NCBI GenBank assembly: GCA_937872925.1
Contig: CALMUT010000129.1
Span: 1-64,000 of the forward strand
Length of the DNA stretch: 64,000 nt
Reading direction: 5' to 3'
Source: an uncultured Myxococcales bacterium
Lineage (GTDB): Bacteria > Myxococcota_A > Polyangia > Polyangiales > Polyangiaceae
Part shown: positions 47,539 through 56,822 of the stretch, piece after piece
How positions within the stretch are numbered: position 1 is the first letter of the stretch
Layout: each line of letters opens with the position of its first letter
The notes under the pieces: generated by a model
Told to the model about the DNA's origin: nothing
Database searches by the model: none
What the model saw: the letters and a program-made list of their open reading frames with translations, nothing else
Position numbers and translations under genes: made by a program

Positions 47539-48054
47539 TCAGAGACCCACAGGAACGCGCACCTGGGTCTCCGTCTTGATCAAGCGACGCTTCAGATCAC
47601 CAAGCACGGCCTTCTTCATGTCGTCGCTGACGGCTTCGGCACTCGGGCGTGGCTGCACCACGTAGAGCGAGAAGTGCTCACTAGACGCGGGAGCGCGGCG
47701 TGTGTCGGCGCCCTTGCGCATCAGCCAGACGCGAAAGCCGACGTCACCGCGCTCGACGTCGATGATCACGCGCTTTTCCTCCGGTGCGCTGATGCCACGC
47801 ACCGAAAACCCGCCGTCCAAGTTGGCGCCGCGCACCAGACCGTCGAGCAACAAAGTGACGTCGGGGGGTGCGGGACCTTTGTACGGATTGGGGTAGCGCT
47901 CCGGCGCTGCGACTGGTGGCGTCGTTGGCTTGGGCTCGCTGCGCGGCCAGTTTGCAATGGCGATCAAGGCAGCTCCACCCACAACCAGCAGCGCGCAGCC
48001 CGCGCGACGTCCCAGGCGAGCGCTCAGGGCGTGGGACGTACCAGGCGCACTCAC
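47539..48054 (-). CDS. Membrane-anchored protein, unknown function
   Basis: About 171 residues from GTG at 48054 (MSAPGTSHALSARLG); the frame is open to 48243 but the upstream part overlaps the next gene. A transmembrane helix (AGCALLVVGGAALIAIANW) is near the N terminus. A Pro-rich linker and a C-terminal domain of about 110 residues (DVTLLLDGLVRGANLDGGFSVRGIS ... LIKTETQVRVPVGL) follow. The latter has an alternating pattern of a small alpha/beta domain. It lies 40 bp downstream of the GT-C-like gene on the same strand, so the pair may be co-transcribed. Confidence 0.65.
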   Translation of the reverse strand: MSAPGTSHALSARLGRRAGCALLVVGGAALIAIANWPRSEPKPTTPPVAAPERYPNPYKGPAPPDVTLLLDGLVRGANLDGGFSVRGISAPEEKRVIIDVERGDVGFRVWLMRKGADTRRAPASSEHFSLYVVQPRPSAEAVSDDMKKAVLGDLKRRLIKTETQVRVPVGL

Positions 48055-48094
48055 GGTGAGGCTCCGCGGTTGTGCATCTCGAAGACTCGAGTCG

Positions 48095-49693
48095 TCATTG
48101 CTCGGGTGCCTCACAGCGATACAGACGTGCGCTCTCGTCGTGGCCGTCGAGGGAGCAGGACGGGGGCCCCGCCACGGCTTGGCCGCGCACCAGCACGAAT
48201 ACACGACCCAGCTCTGCTCGTAGCTTGGGGAAGCGCGCGTCAAACTCGTCTGCGTCTAGTCCGAACATGGCGCGCTGATCGTTTTCCACACACAAGCGCG
48301 CCGGGCAATCGCGCCGGGAGTCGCGTCCAGGAAACTTGTGGATCAAGCGGTAACAGGGCTCGGCAATGGACCAGCTGGGCACAACGACGACGGGCGCGCG
48401 CGGGTGACGCTGCAATCCGGCGAGGGTTGCGCTGAGAGGCGTTCCGCGGGCGATCTCCGACGCTGCACAGCTCTGCCGCAGATAGCAGGGCAAAAGCGCG
48501 GCGTGGCTCAGGAAGAGTAGCGCGGCACCGAGCATTGCCAGGGCGCCAAGTCGGCGGGCCAAGGCGAGCGTGCGCGCTACGCCACTGTGCGCAAGTCGTG
48601 CAGCGCCAGGGCTCGCGGCCGCAGCGCAGGCGACAATCAGCAGAGGAAGGACCGGCAGCACGTAACGCGCGCGCATGGCCGTGATGAGTCCGCCCACGGC
48701 GAGCAGCGCCACCCCGCACAGTGTCGCCACGCCGGCGCGCCATGCAGCTGCCCGCGCGGCGTTTGATGACGACGGAGCGCGCAGTACCACTAGCGGCAAG
48801 AGCACGCCGATGGCGCCCAATGCCGCGCCGCCCGCGCCACCGAACATTTCCAGACCTTGTCGCAGCGCTGGCCAGGGGCCGTCGGGCGCCCGGGGTGGGC
48901 CGCCCACGCCCAGGTGAAACGTAGAAAGTGCAAAGGGCACGAAACACGCACTGATCGCCAGCATGCTGCCAAGACTCGTGACCACGCCCAGGCGCGCGGC
49001 GCGCTTTGAGCTGCGCGACGCAAGCACGAGCACCGCTTCGACGCAGATGGGCACGAGGGTCACGTATTCCGTGAACAGACTGAGGGTGCCGACGGCGGTG
49101 TACGCGATCCACGCAGCGTGGGAGCCGTGACGCAGCGCTCGCGACAAGAGCACATGCGTGCCGAGCACCAGGGCCGCAGCGAGGGCATAGCCCCGGGCGA
49201 GTTGGGAAGCGTGCAGCATGGCGGGGGAAAACGCCGCGAACGCTGCAGCCAACGTCGCTGTGGTCCGACCGTGGGGACGGAGCGCGGCGAATACCAGGAC
49301 CACCGTGAGGATCCCAGCCACGACGCTGACGCTCCGCGCATCCGACATCAGCGCGCGCGCGCTAAATGCTGCACTCATCAAGAGCGGAGACAGCGGCGGA
49401 TGCAGGCGCGCGTCGCTTTCACGCGCCCAGCTTTCAAAACCCGTAAACCCAAAGCTCGCCGGTTCGTCGTTGTCGATCACGCGGGCTTCGAGGTTCCACA
49501 GCCGCAGCGCCAGTGCCGCGAAGACGAACACCAAGACGAGACTGACGTCGCGGACATGCCAACGCCGATGGTCGGCATGCGCGGCGCCTCCAGGGCGTGC
49601 TGCCAGCCGCCCGTTACGGGTCAGATGCCCGCGTAGTAGCGCCAGCGCGGTTGCGCCCACTACGCCGACCGCCAGTGTTCCCCAGGGAAACAC
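48095..49693 (-). CDS. Polytopic membrane protein, GT-C glycosyltransferase-like
   Basis: 532 residues with 11-12 hydrophobic helices. The first periplasmic loop contains ARVIDNDEPASFGF and RLHPPLSPLL. An acidic D-x-E pair and a His-Pro-Pro-Leu motif at these places are typical of GT-C glycosyltransferases that use polyprenyl-phosphate sugars (ArnT/PMT type). A soluble C-terminal tail of about 100 residues carries several Cys. The substrate is unknown. It is not obviously in an operon with other glycan genes. Confidence 0.75.
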   Translation of the reverse strand: MFPWGTLAVGVVGATALALLRGHLTRNGRLAARPGGAAHADHRRWHVRDVSLVLVFVFAALALRLWNLEARVIDNDEPASFGFTGFESWARESDARLHPPLSPLLMSAAFSARALMSDARSVSVVAGILTVVLVFAALRPHGRTTATLAAAFAAFSPAMLHASQLARGYALAAALVLGTHVLLSRALRHGSHAAWIAYTAVGTLSLFTEYVTLVPICVEAVLVLASRSSKRAARLGVVTSLGSMLAISACFVPFALSTFHLGVGGPPRAPDGPWPALRQGLEMFGGAGGAALGAIGVLLPLVVLRAPSSSNAARAAAWRAGVATLCGVALLAVGGLITAMRARYVLPVLPLLIVACAAAASPGAARLAHSGVARTLALARRLGALAMLGAALLFLSHAALLPCYLRQSCAASEIARGTPLSATLAGLQRHPRAPVVVVPSWSIAEPCYRLIHKFPGRDSRRDCPARLCVENDQRAMFGLDADEFDARFPKLRAELGRVFVLVRGQAVAGPPSCSLDGHDESARLYRCEAPEQ

Positions 49694-49704
49694 GTGGGGT
49701 CCGC

Positions 49705-51309
49705 TCAGTGCACGGCTTTGCGCAGGCGCTCAGCGTTGGTGATCAGGTCGCGCAGCGCGGCGTCTTGGCGGCGGGCGGCGTCTTCGATGCGCTGGGAAGC
49801 GCCGAGGGCCTGCTCGATGCTGCGCGTCTGCTGTCGGTGCGATGCATTGAGCTGGTTGACCATGTGGCTGATGCTTTCGATGGCCTGGGTGATCTGGCGG
49901 CCGCCGCGAGCCTGCTCTTGGCTGGAGCGCTCCACCTGCTGGCTGATGGCGCGCATCTTCTCGCTGCTCTTCATGATCAGCTCGCTGCCGCGGGCTTGCT
50001 GCGCGGTTGCCGCGGCGATCTGTTGCACCGTCTCGGCGATGCGCCCAATGGCGTCCGTGACCTGCTTGCTGCCCTTAGCCTGCTCCACCGTGGCCCGGGC
50101 AATGGCGCGCACCATGTTGGTGCTCTTTTGCGAACTCTCTAGGATCTTCTTGAGGGCGCGCTCGGCTTCGTTGGAAACCTCGACGCCGCGGTCGACGTTC
50201 TGCGCGCCTCGCTCCACCGCTTGGATCGCGTTCCGGCTCTCGGCTTGGATCGTCTTGATCAAGTCAGCGATCTCTTTGGTGCTCGCGCCGGCGCGCTCCG
50301 CCAGGTCTTTGATCTCGTCGGCGACGACGGCGAAGCCTTTGCCGTGCTCGCCGGCTTGAGCCGCGATGATGGCCGCGTTGAGGGCGAGCAGGTTGGTCTG
50401 CTCCGCGACTTCGTCGATCACGTTCAGGATCTGCCCGATGGCGTCGATGCGGGAACCCAGGTTCGAGATCACCGCGACGGCTTCCTGGCTGCTCTCCTTA
50501 ATGCGGTAGATCTCGCCGATGGTCTTGAGAATCGACTCCGCACCGCGCTCGGCGTCTTGAGCCACTTCTTCGGACAGCCGCGCCGTCTCGTTGGCGTTCG
50601 ACTGCACTTGGTCAATCGAGACGTCCATCTCGTTCATGCTGGAGCTGGTCTCTTCCGCAGTGAGCGAAAGGGCGTCCACGTTCTTGGCGACCTCTTTGAT
50701 CGAAAACGCCATCTCCTCGATGGACGCGACGGACTCGCGCACGCTGGAAGCCAGCTCGACGATGTTCTCCGCCACCTCGTCGTTGGTTGCGGTCATCTCC
50801 AGGATCGACGAGCTGGACTCTTCGGCACTCGCCGCCAGAACTTCCACGTGCTGCGCGATCTCGCGCAGCGAGTTGGTCATGGCTTTGACCGTACGGGTGG
50901 CTTCTTCGCTGGACTCCAGCTGCGCGGCGATGCCGTCCGTAAGCCCACGCAAGCTTTCGTTCACGGACTTGTTGGCGTCGTCTACGGCGCCGGAGCGCTG
51001 CTCGTCGCGTTCGGATAGTTCGTTCAGCGCGCCGAGTACTTCTTCCAGTTCTGCGTAGACACGCTTCACTTCTGGGCTGGCGTCCGCGGGGGGCGTGGGC
51101 ACTTTGCCCTCGAGCAGCCTTCGTACGGACTCCACAAGGTGCTCTTGGCTGTCGGGGGCTGCGCCGCTACCGAACAACACAGCCGCGAGCGCACCGGCGG
51201 TGACGATGCCGACGGCCACCGGGTCGGCCTTCATTCCAGCGATCACCAGGATCGCCAAGACGACGATGCCGAGAAGTGCGAGTACCTGGCGCTGGCTAAG
51301 TCGGGTCAT
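49705..51309 (-). CDS. Methyl-accepting chemotaxis protein without sensor domain
   Basis: 534 residues. A hydrophobic hairpin ([16 protein letters not shown] and [18 protein letters not shown], residues 9-48) inserts in the membrane with almost no periplasmic loop, so no external ligand domain exists. The rest is a long coiled coil of the MCP signalling kind. The tip reads [31 protein letters not shown] near residue 310, where the canonical AAIEAARAGE has become [10 protein letters not shown]. Gln/Glu pairs for methylation are present. CheA/CheW are not in the window; it is probably an orphan receptor. Confidence 0.9.
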   Translation of the reverse strand: MTRLSQRQVLALLGIVVLAILVIAGMKADPVAVGIVTAGALAAVLFGSGAAPDSQEHLVESVRRLLEGKVPTPPADASPEVKRVYAELEEVLGALNELSERDEQRSGAVDDANKSVNESLRGLTDGIAAQLESSEEATRTVKAMTNSLREIAQHVEVLAASAEESSSSILEMTATNDEVAENIVELASSVRESVASIEEMAFSIKEVAKNVDALSLTAEETSSSMNEMDVSIDQVQSNANETARLSEEVAQDAERGAESILKTIGEIYRIKESSQEAVAVISNLGSRIDAIGQILNVIDEVAEQTNLLALNAAIIAAQAGEHGKGFAVVADEIKDLAERAGASTKEIADLIKTIQAESRNAIQAVERGAQNVDRGVEVSNEAERALKKILESSQKSTNMVRAIARATVEQAKGSKQVTDAIGRIAETVQQIAAATAQQARGSELIMKSSEKMRAISQQVERSSQEQARGGRQITQAIESISHMVNQLNASHRQQTRSIEQALGASQRIEDAARRQDAALRDLITNAERLRKAVH

Positions 51310-51418
51310 TGAGGCGGGCTCGAGCGCCAGAATGAATCCCCCGCGCGCGTGAGCCGCCTGAGGTTACTTTTCCCGTCGGCCTGGGAACAAGCCTATTGTC
51401 GACCGTAGGGCAGCAATA

Positions 51419-52198
51419 TCAGCGCGGATTTGCCCGCTCCATGCCGCCGGGCAGGCAGCGTTTGAAGGCGCAGGGACCGGGCTTGGGAGGGGCTTTTCGG
51501 CCCGGAATCGTCGGATTCGCGTGGGGCCGCCCGGGCTGGGAAGTCGGCAGGGTGCTGGCCCATCCGGGCTGGCCGGGCCGGGTCGAGCGCCCCGAGGTGG
51601 CGCCAGAATTCGCTCCACTGCCCGGCCGCGCGAGGCGATCTGGGGTGGCGCGGCCCGCGCTGGCTGTGGTCTGTGCGCCCCGGCCAGGTCGTGCCGTTCC
51701 TGTAGACTGTGGGGGACGCGCCGTGCCGGCGCCGCGGCCAGGCGTGCGGGGCGACGTCGTCGAAGCGTGCCCGGGGTTCGGGTATTGCGGCGCCCGGGGT
51801 GACGTCGTGGAGGCGTGTCCAGGCGTTGGGAACTGCGGCGCGCGAGGTGACGTTGTCGAAGGGTGTCCGGGCTGGGGAGTGCGCGCGGCGCCCGCGTTGT
51901 TCGGCAAGCTCGCCATGCCGGAGCCCTGTGCGGGGCGCGGCGTACCGGTGTTGCCGGTGAATGTCGTGCCGGGTCTGCTCGGCGTGTGCGCCGTGGGACT
52001 GCCCGTTGGCGTGTGCGCCGTGGGACTGCCCGTCCCCGGGGACGCTGGAGTGCGAGCGGTGGGGGAAGCGCCCGTGCGGGCCCCGTGCCAACCGACGTTG
52101 GCGCCGGCGTGGTAGTTCGTGGTGTGGTCACCGACGGAGTGCATCGTCATCGTGCAGCCCGTCATCAAGGGGAGGATCGCGAGGAGGGAGAGGCGCAT
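51419..52198 (-). CDS. Pro/Thr/Ser-rich lipoprotein
   Basis: 259 residues. The signal is MRLSLLAILPLMTGC. Almost all the mature part is low-complexity Pro/Thr/Ser/Gly with repeats such as PGHASTTSPRAPQ (about 18 residues, three copies). No globular domain is visible. Two other frames over the same DNA are similarly open because the sequence is repetitive, but only this one has a lipoprotein signal. It may be a surface spacer or glycosylated stalk. Confidence 0.6.
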   Translation of the reverse strand: MRLSLLAILPLMTGCTMTMHSVGDHTTNYHAGANVGWHGARTGASPTARTPASPGTGSPTAHTPTGSPTAHTPSRPGTTFTGNTGTPRPAQGSGMASLPNNAGAARTPQPGHPSTTSPRAPQFPTPGHASTTSPRAPQYPNPGHASTTSPRTPGRGAGTARPPQSTGTARPGRGAQTTASAGRATPDRLARPGSGANSGATSGRSTRPGQPGWASTLPTSQPGRPHANPTIPGRKAPPKPGPCAFKRCLPGGMERANPR

Positions 52199-52298
52199 GT
52201 CATCTCATTATCCGCGGTCGGCGTGCGGATCCTTCCCGCCAGCTGCCCCGCAGCAGGGCTAACTCACGAACTTCATTCGTTTTTCGTTCAGTTTCCCC

Positions 52299-53984
52299 CT
52301 AGCTGAGGGTGGTCGTTTCCGGCGCGACGGTGAGCAAAGAGGGGCCCTTGATGGGCAGCACGACTCGGAACATCGCCCCACCGTCGGGCGGGTCGGAATG
52401 CACGATCTCACCGCCGTGTTCGATCACGATGCGCTGCACGATCGCGAGGCCCAGCCCGGTGCCCTCGGACTTGTTGGTGGCATAGGGCTCGAACAACTTA
52501 TCCCGCATTTCCGCTGCCACCCCTGGGCCGTTGTCGCGCACAGTGATTTCGATCCGTGAGCGACCCTCCGGTTTCAGCGCGACCCAGACGCGCGGAGCCT
52601 GGTTGCTGCGCGCGGCGTCGACGGCGTTTTGAATCAAATTGGTCAGGACTTGCACCAGCTGATCTTTGTCGGCGTTGATGTTGGAGACGTCTGGCGCCTC
52701 GAGGCTGATCGGCACTTCGTCGCTGCTGTGCAATCCGACCACCCGACGCACCGTCTCGGCCGCGTCCATCGGCGCCGGGTTCGGCGGCGGCAAGCGTGCG
52801 AAACGCGTGAACTCACTGACGATATTGGTGATGCGCGTGACTTCTTCCAGCACCGTGCGGGTGGCTTCGTCGAAATATTCGTCAAAAGCCGGGTCATTGC
52901 GGGCGCGCAAGCGCCGCAGGGTCTCCACCGCCGCTCGGATTGGCGCGAGGGGGTTTTTGATCTCGTGGGCTACGCGCCGGGCGATCTCTCTGCGCGCCGC
53001 GATGCGCTCGGTTGCGGCGAGCCGTTTGCGCATCGCGGACAGATCCAGGATTGCTTGGTTGAAGGCGTTGGCCAACTCCTTCAGCTCGCGTCCGCCGCCC
53101 GCTTGTACCGGCTTTGGGTCTTCGCGACTGATGCCGCGCGCTTGCTTGGCAAGGGAAACGATCGGACGCGCCAAACCACGCGAAAGCAAGAACGACAGCA
53201 TCAGCGCGACGAGCAACGTGCCGGTGCCAATGGCACCGATGGTGTAGTCCAGGCGGCGCAACGCGCTCGTCAGAGGCACTCGTGATCGCGCCGCGTAGAG
53301 GGTCACGCCCAAATCCGCAAAGGGCATGGTGGAGACCATTTCCTCCGCGGACACCTGCGGCGCGGTCAGCGTTAGCGACAGATCGTGGGCTTCGGCTACA
53401 GAGGCCAAGGTGGCCTCGACATGGCGCGCCGCGTAGAGGCCGACCCAAAGGTTTGGGCGTGTCCGATCCCGGCGCAGGCACCAGGCTTCCACCGCCAGCG
53501 GTGCGTTTGGGCGCAAGCGCGCGTTGGCAGCCGCCGCATCGCGACCCGCGGGATCTGCCATGCGCGCCGCACGCTTGGTGTCTTTGGTTCCCGTGAGCCC
53601 TTCGTCGTGTCCCGCGCCCAGGATTTCCCCTCGGCTCGTGATCAGCAGCAGTTCGTCGAGGCGCAGCGCCTTTTGCAGCTCCGGAATGCGCAGGCTCATC
53701 GAGAGTCGGCGCGAATCCAAGTCGCCGGATTTGAGTCCGACCAGTGCGCTATCGACGACCGGATCATGCGCGCACAGTGGGCCGATCAAATCCGGCAGTT
53801 CCCGGGTCTGGGATTGGATCGCCGCCTGCGCGCGTTGGGACGCTGCGATGCCTTGTTCCCGAAAGCGCTCATCTTCGGTGCGTCGCCAGGCCTCACGCAC
53901 GCCAAACCCGAGCGACGCCGTCGTCGCGATGGTCAGGATGGCGATGGCGAGTGCCATGCGTTGGGCCAGCGTCACGGCGGCCAT
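52299..53984 (-). CDS. NtrY-like sensor histidine kinase
   Basis: 561 residues. Two transmembrane helices (MALAIAILTIATTASLGFGV at 10-29 and GTLLVALMLSFLLSRGL near 240) flank a periplasmic domain of about 210 residues with some Cys. HAMP-like helices follow, then HisKA with the phospho-acceptor in ARRVAHEIKNPLAPI (His near residue 339), N box NLIQNAVDA, G1 DNGPGV, G2 GTGLGLAIV. It therefore is a complete kinase. No response regulator is adjacent. It is divergent from the repeat-bounded module at 54.0-56.9 kb. Confidence 0.9.
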   Translation of the reverse strand: MAAVTLAQRMALAIAILTIATTASLGFGVREAWRRTEDERFREQGIAASQRAQAAIQSQTRELPDLIGPLCAHDPVVDSALVGLKSGDLDSRRLSMSLRIPELQKALRLDELLLITSRGEILGAGHDEGLTGTKDTKRAARMADPAGRDAAAANARLRPNAPLAVEAWCLRRDRTRPNLWVGLYAARHVEATLASVAEAHDLSLTLTAPQVSAEEMVSTMPFADLGVTLYAARSRVPLTSALRRLDYTIGAIGTGTLLVALMLSFLLSRGLARPIVSLAKQARGISREDPKPVQAGGGRELKELANAFNQAILDLSAMRKRLAATERIAARREIARRVAHEIKNPLAPIRAAVETLRRLRARNDPAFDEYFDEATRTVLEEVTRITNIVSEFTRFARLPPPNPAPMDAAETVRRVVGLHSSDEVPISLEAPDVSNINADKDQLVQVLTNLIQNAVDAARSNQAPRVWVALKPEGRSRIEITVRDNGPGVAAEMRDKLFEPYATNKSEGTGLGLAIVQRIVIEHGGEIVHSDPPDGGAMFRVVLPIKGPSLLTVAPETTTLS

Positions 53985-54002
53985 CGTAGTCCATCCCTCT
54001 TG

Positions 54003-54071
54003 GCTCGGGCTTGCGCGCCGCGGCCCGCGCTATTAGGGTTCCGATTTCGATGGAATCTAGCGAAAGGCAAG
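54003..54071. repeat. Left copy of 69-bp imperfect direct repeat
   Basis: 62 of 69 bp match the right copy at 56823-56891 in the same orientation, exactly 2820 bp away. It contains ATGGAATCTAGCGAAAGGCAAG, here quoted in parts ATGGAATCTAGCG and AAAGGCAAG, the duplicated 5' end of the lipoprotein gene whose real start lies in the right copy; here the frame ends after about 20 codons. It marks the left border of the accessory module. Confidence 0.85.
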
Positions 54072-54130
54072 CGGGTTCCCGGTTGCCCCTGAACGAGTGC
54101 CACAGCCTCGAGTGAAGCCGCCGGAAGCGT

Positions 54131-54542
54131 CTACGTGCCAGGGAGTCGACTCTTGATGGCGGTCAGTTCCGCGACATCAAGAAGGTCCTGAGGCCGCCCA
54201 GCGGCACGCTTCATTTTCAATCAGATCGTTAAGGGAGACGACAAGGAACTCCGTACCCCCAAACTCGATCTTCTTGGCGCGCGCCTTGAGTTGATCGAAC
54301 CGGTGACTCTGCTGGACGAGCAAGTCGATTTCGATGGCGCCGCTGTCTGAACGAAACGTCAGCGCCAACATCGCCTTTTCCTTCATCCACTTCTCGACGT
54401 TCCGGAGATCTTTGATCGCCTCGCGGGTCTCGGGAATGCGCGGGCGGCCTCCTGCATCCCAAATCGTGTCTACTAGTGAAGCCCAAGTCTCCTCATCGAA
54501 ACCACGAAACTCCGCACACCTGTCCGCGAACCGTGTTCTCAT
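54131..54542 (-). pseudogene. Frameshifted AbiEii-type nucleotidyltransferase-like gene
   Basis: As read, the frame from 54542 stops at 54177 after 121 residues, just past VSLNDLIENEA. Removing one A from the AAAA run (54217-54214) restores SLNDLIEMKRAAGRPQDLLDVAELTAIKSRLPGT and a stop at 54131, giving 136 codons. KRAAGRPQDLLDV is a hallmark ending of AbiEii/nucleotidyltransferase-type proteins, so the shift is convincing. The N-terminal GSxxxxxxD strand of active nucleotidyltransferases is not seen, though IEIDLLV could be a later acidic strand. Whether it is a sequencing error, a dead gene or programmed slippage is open. It starts 8 bp after the SUKH gene. Confidence 0.75.
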
Positions 54543-54550
54543 TGCCCACG

Positions 54551-55792
54551 TTAATGTGTGCGGCGGCGGTCCCCGTGCTGCTTGACCAGTGACGAGGGGG
54601 CGGCTTCCTGGCCGCTCAGAATGTCGCGCACAGCTCGCTTGGCGCGCGGCGTAGGTTCGCGCTCAAGAACCGCGCCGAGCGTTTCCTTGAGCTCCTCCAG
54701 TTCGACCTTGATCGGCGGCAGACGCGGATTGACTCGAAATGGCCAGGCAAGCGCGTCGAGGGCAATCCGGCGAAGCACGCCTCCATCTTCCAGCCACCGC
54801 TTCAAGCGGAACCACTCGATCTGGCAGCTATACACGACCGGACCCCACTCTGCGCGAGCTTCTAGTTCGTCGCGACACGCTTCGATACGCCCGAGCAGTT
54901 CCGGTAGCGCAAGTCTTGCGAAGCACTGGATGTCGCTACCGCTTGTTCGTCGCTGGCACCACGCCCATTCAACCGCGTCCTCCGCATCGAGACATAGGCG
55001 CGCGACATCGAACCGGAATTCGCCGAGTGTTTCATCGTTGAGCTGCGTTCTTGCCCAGGCTGGGTCTCTGTGGCCCATGCCTGCGGCGACAATTGCGACC
55101 GCACGCGTTCTAGCGCCGACGTCTTCTGCGAAGGCAGCCTGAGTAAGCGCGGCCACTAGGTCCTGAGTAGCAGCTCGCTTCAGCGGCTCAACGTCGTCGT
55201 CGAGGAGCGGGCGCCGCAATGCCACGAGCGCGGACAACTGCTTGCCTACCGGAGTCCCCTCGTCGCGTTCCGACGTTGGTCCGGGGCGACCAGGCTCCTC
55301 GTAGTCTCGATGAAGAATTCCGTCGACCGGGTCGACGACGTACCGGTTGGATTCGAGGTCTTGCGCCAGCTGCTCGAGGAAATCGTTCAACGATTCCGCG
55401 ACTCGTTCAGCATGGTCAACAGACTCACTTTTCCACACAACTCCCGTATGCACGTCAAGCGCATATACCTGGTCTCCAGACCCAGCGAACGGGAACCAGG
55501 TCTTTGGCTGCACAGCCACTTGCTCGAACTCTGGGATGAGTGCCAGCCAGGTTTCGCGCTCGTGGATCGCCTCCGTGAGTGAAAACCAATCCTCCCCAGC
55601 AATCGCCTCCGCCCCGCCATTGTGCAGGCTGTAGAACTGGAGCAGTGAGCCGTGCAGAGTCACTCCCCAAATCTGTTCAGCTCGGCTCCACTCCCTTTCC
55701 GTAGCGGGTGGCCGGAGCGTTTGCGCCACGTTGGACGCATGGCTCTCGAGCCACGTCTCAATCCTCATCCACGTAGCAGCGATTCCGGTCAC
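54551..55792 (-). CDS. SMI1/KNR4 (SUKH) family protein with helical C terminus
   Basis: 413 residues. The N-terminal 150 residues show the SUKH pattern: AEQIWGVTLHGSLLQFYSLHNGG, then FPFAGSGDQVYALDVHTGVVWKSES. SUKH proteins are widely found as immunity proteins beside polymorphic toxins, though also in other roles. The C-terminal 230 residues look like HEAT-type helices (LVAALTQAAFAEDVGARTRAVAIVAAGMGHRDPAWA). The next gene on this strand is the frameshifted nucleotidyltransferase-like gene. Its presence in a repeat-bounded module with vapBC suggests an accessory defence or competition role (inference). Confidence 0.8.
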   Translation of the reverse strand: MTGIAATWMRIETWLESHASNVAQTLRPPATEREWSRAEQIWGVTLHGSLLQFYSLHNGGAEAIAGEDWFSLTEAIHERETWLALIPEFEQVAVQPKTWFPFAGSGDQVYALDVHTGVVWKSESVDHAERVAESLNDFLEQLAQDLESNRYVVDPVDGILHRDYEEPGRPGPTSERDEGTPVGKQLSALVALRRPLLDDDVEPLKRAATQDLVAALTQAAFAEDVGARTRAVAIVAAGMGHRDPAWARTQLNDETLGEFRFDVARLCLDAEDAVEWAWCQRRTSGSDIQCFARLALPELLGRIEACRDELEARAEWGPVVYSCQIEWFRLKRWLEDGGVLRRIALDALAWPFRVNPRLPPIKVELEELKETLGAVLEREPTPRAKRAVRDILSGQEAAPSSLVKQHGDRRRTH

Positions 55793-55987
55793 TTCCCGCG
55801 TTTACGGCTCTCTCCGGGGTGGCCTTCCCGTGACGCGTAGGGGCCGGGCGTGCAGCGTGCGATTCACGCATCTCTCGGTTTCTCCGCGCTTTTGCTGGAT
55901 TTCAGCGCGTCCTCGCGGCCGCCCTGCCACTGAAAAGAGCCTAGCTGCCTGCTTGACTGCGCAAATATGATGTCATAGATTCACCGC

Positions 55988-56230
55988 ATGAGTCGGCAGC
56001 TCACCATCCGCAACGTGCCGCCAGAGGTCGCCGCCGCGCTGAAGAAGCTCAGCCAGGAGCGGAACGAGAGCGTCAACGCAACCGTTGTGCAGATCTTGAA
56101 ACAGGCTTTGGGCATCGACGAACGCCGTACGCGACTTCAGCGCTACACGACCTGGACCGCGGATGAGGCACAGGCCTTTGACGCTGCGCTCGCCGAGCAG
56201 CGCCGTGTGGATGAGCGCGATTGGTCGTGA
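55988..56230 (+). CDS. vapB: VapB/FitA-like ribbon-helix-helix antitoxin
   Basis: 80 residues. Residues 3-42 (LTIRNVPPEVAAALKKLSQERNESVNATVVQILKQAL) are a ribbon-helix-helix DNA-binding domain of the FitA/Arc type. The C-terminal tail (DERRTRLQRYTTWTADEAQAFDAALAEQ) is acidic and helical, the usual toxin-binding part. Its TGA overlaps the GTG start of the PIN toxin (GTGA). The complex usually represses its own promoter, which would lie in the AT-richer stretch just upstream. Confidence 0.9.
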   Translation: MSRQLTIRNVPPEVAAALKKLSQERNESVNATVVQILKQALGIDERRTRLQRYTTWTADEAQAFDAALAEQRRVDERDWS

Positions 56231-56631
56231 GGGTTTCGACCCTGGTGCTAGACACCTCAGCCTATTCCCACTTTCGCCGGGGTCACAAAGAGACTCTGGA
56301 CTGGATGAGCCGCGCGGAGAGCATCGTGATCCCGACTACGGTGCTGGGTGAGCTGCATGCGGGGTTTCACCTCGGCGGCCGGCTGGCGGACAATCAACGA
56401 GTGCTCGAAGATTTCTTGAACGAACCCTTCACCGTCGTGGCCGACGTTGGGCCGGCGGAAGCTCAGCGATACGGAAAGTTCTTCTCCGAACTCAAGCGCG
56501 CCGGCACTCCCATCCCCACCAACGATGTCTGGATTGCCGCCACCACCGTGACCCGCGGTGGACGGTTGCTCACCTTCGACGAAGACTTCTCACGCATTGC
56601 TGCACTCGACATGATCCTGCTGAGCGCGTGA
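56227..56631 (+). CDS. vapC: VapC PIN-domain toxin
   Basis: 134 residues from GTG at 56227, overlapping vapB by 4 bp. PIN-domain acidic residues are all present: Asp in LVLDTSAYSHF (Asp9), Glu in VLGELHAGF, Asp in PTNDVWIAATT and Asp in LLTFDEDF. PIN toxins are Mg2+-dependent ribonucleases that cut tRNA, rRNA or mRNA. An intact catalytic set makes it likely functional; the target is unknown. It is the last gene of the accessory module before the right repeat. Confidence 0.92.
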   Translation: MRVSTLVLDTSAYSHFRRGHKETLDWMSRAESIVIPTTVLGELHAGFHLGGRLADNQRVLEDFLNEPFTVVADVGPAEAQRYGKFFSELKRAGTPIPTNDVWIAATTVTRGGRLLTFDEDFSRIAALDMILLSA

Positions 56632-56822
56632 GTCACGACCATCCAGCGATGGCCGCCGGATCGCCGGATTCGGAGGTGCGCGCGTGCTCCGGTGTGGCGG
56701 ACTGGACTGCAAATGACGCCGATCCGAGCAGCCACTCAGGAGCAACCGAGGCATGCGATCTGGCCGGGCGGGGCGAAGACTGCGACCCCACGACAGAGGG
56801 ATTTCTTGACGCGATGGCGACC

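Noticed and set aside
47452-48435. 327-codon open frame on the plus strand
   Set aside because: Starts inside the 15-bp repeat and runs antisense to two better-supported minus-strand genes; composition is Arg-rich and typical of a shadow frame.
41199-49693. Polysaccharide or secondary-metabolite gene cluster
   Set aside because: Two GT-C-like membrane proteins alone are not enough. No nucleotide-sugar enzymes, flippase, polyketide or peptide synthetase genes are present.
51364-52131. Alternative overlapping minus-strand frames over the Pro/Thr lipoprotein
   Set aside because: Three frames are open because the DNA is repetitive. Only 51419-52198 starts with a lipoprotein signal.
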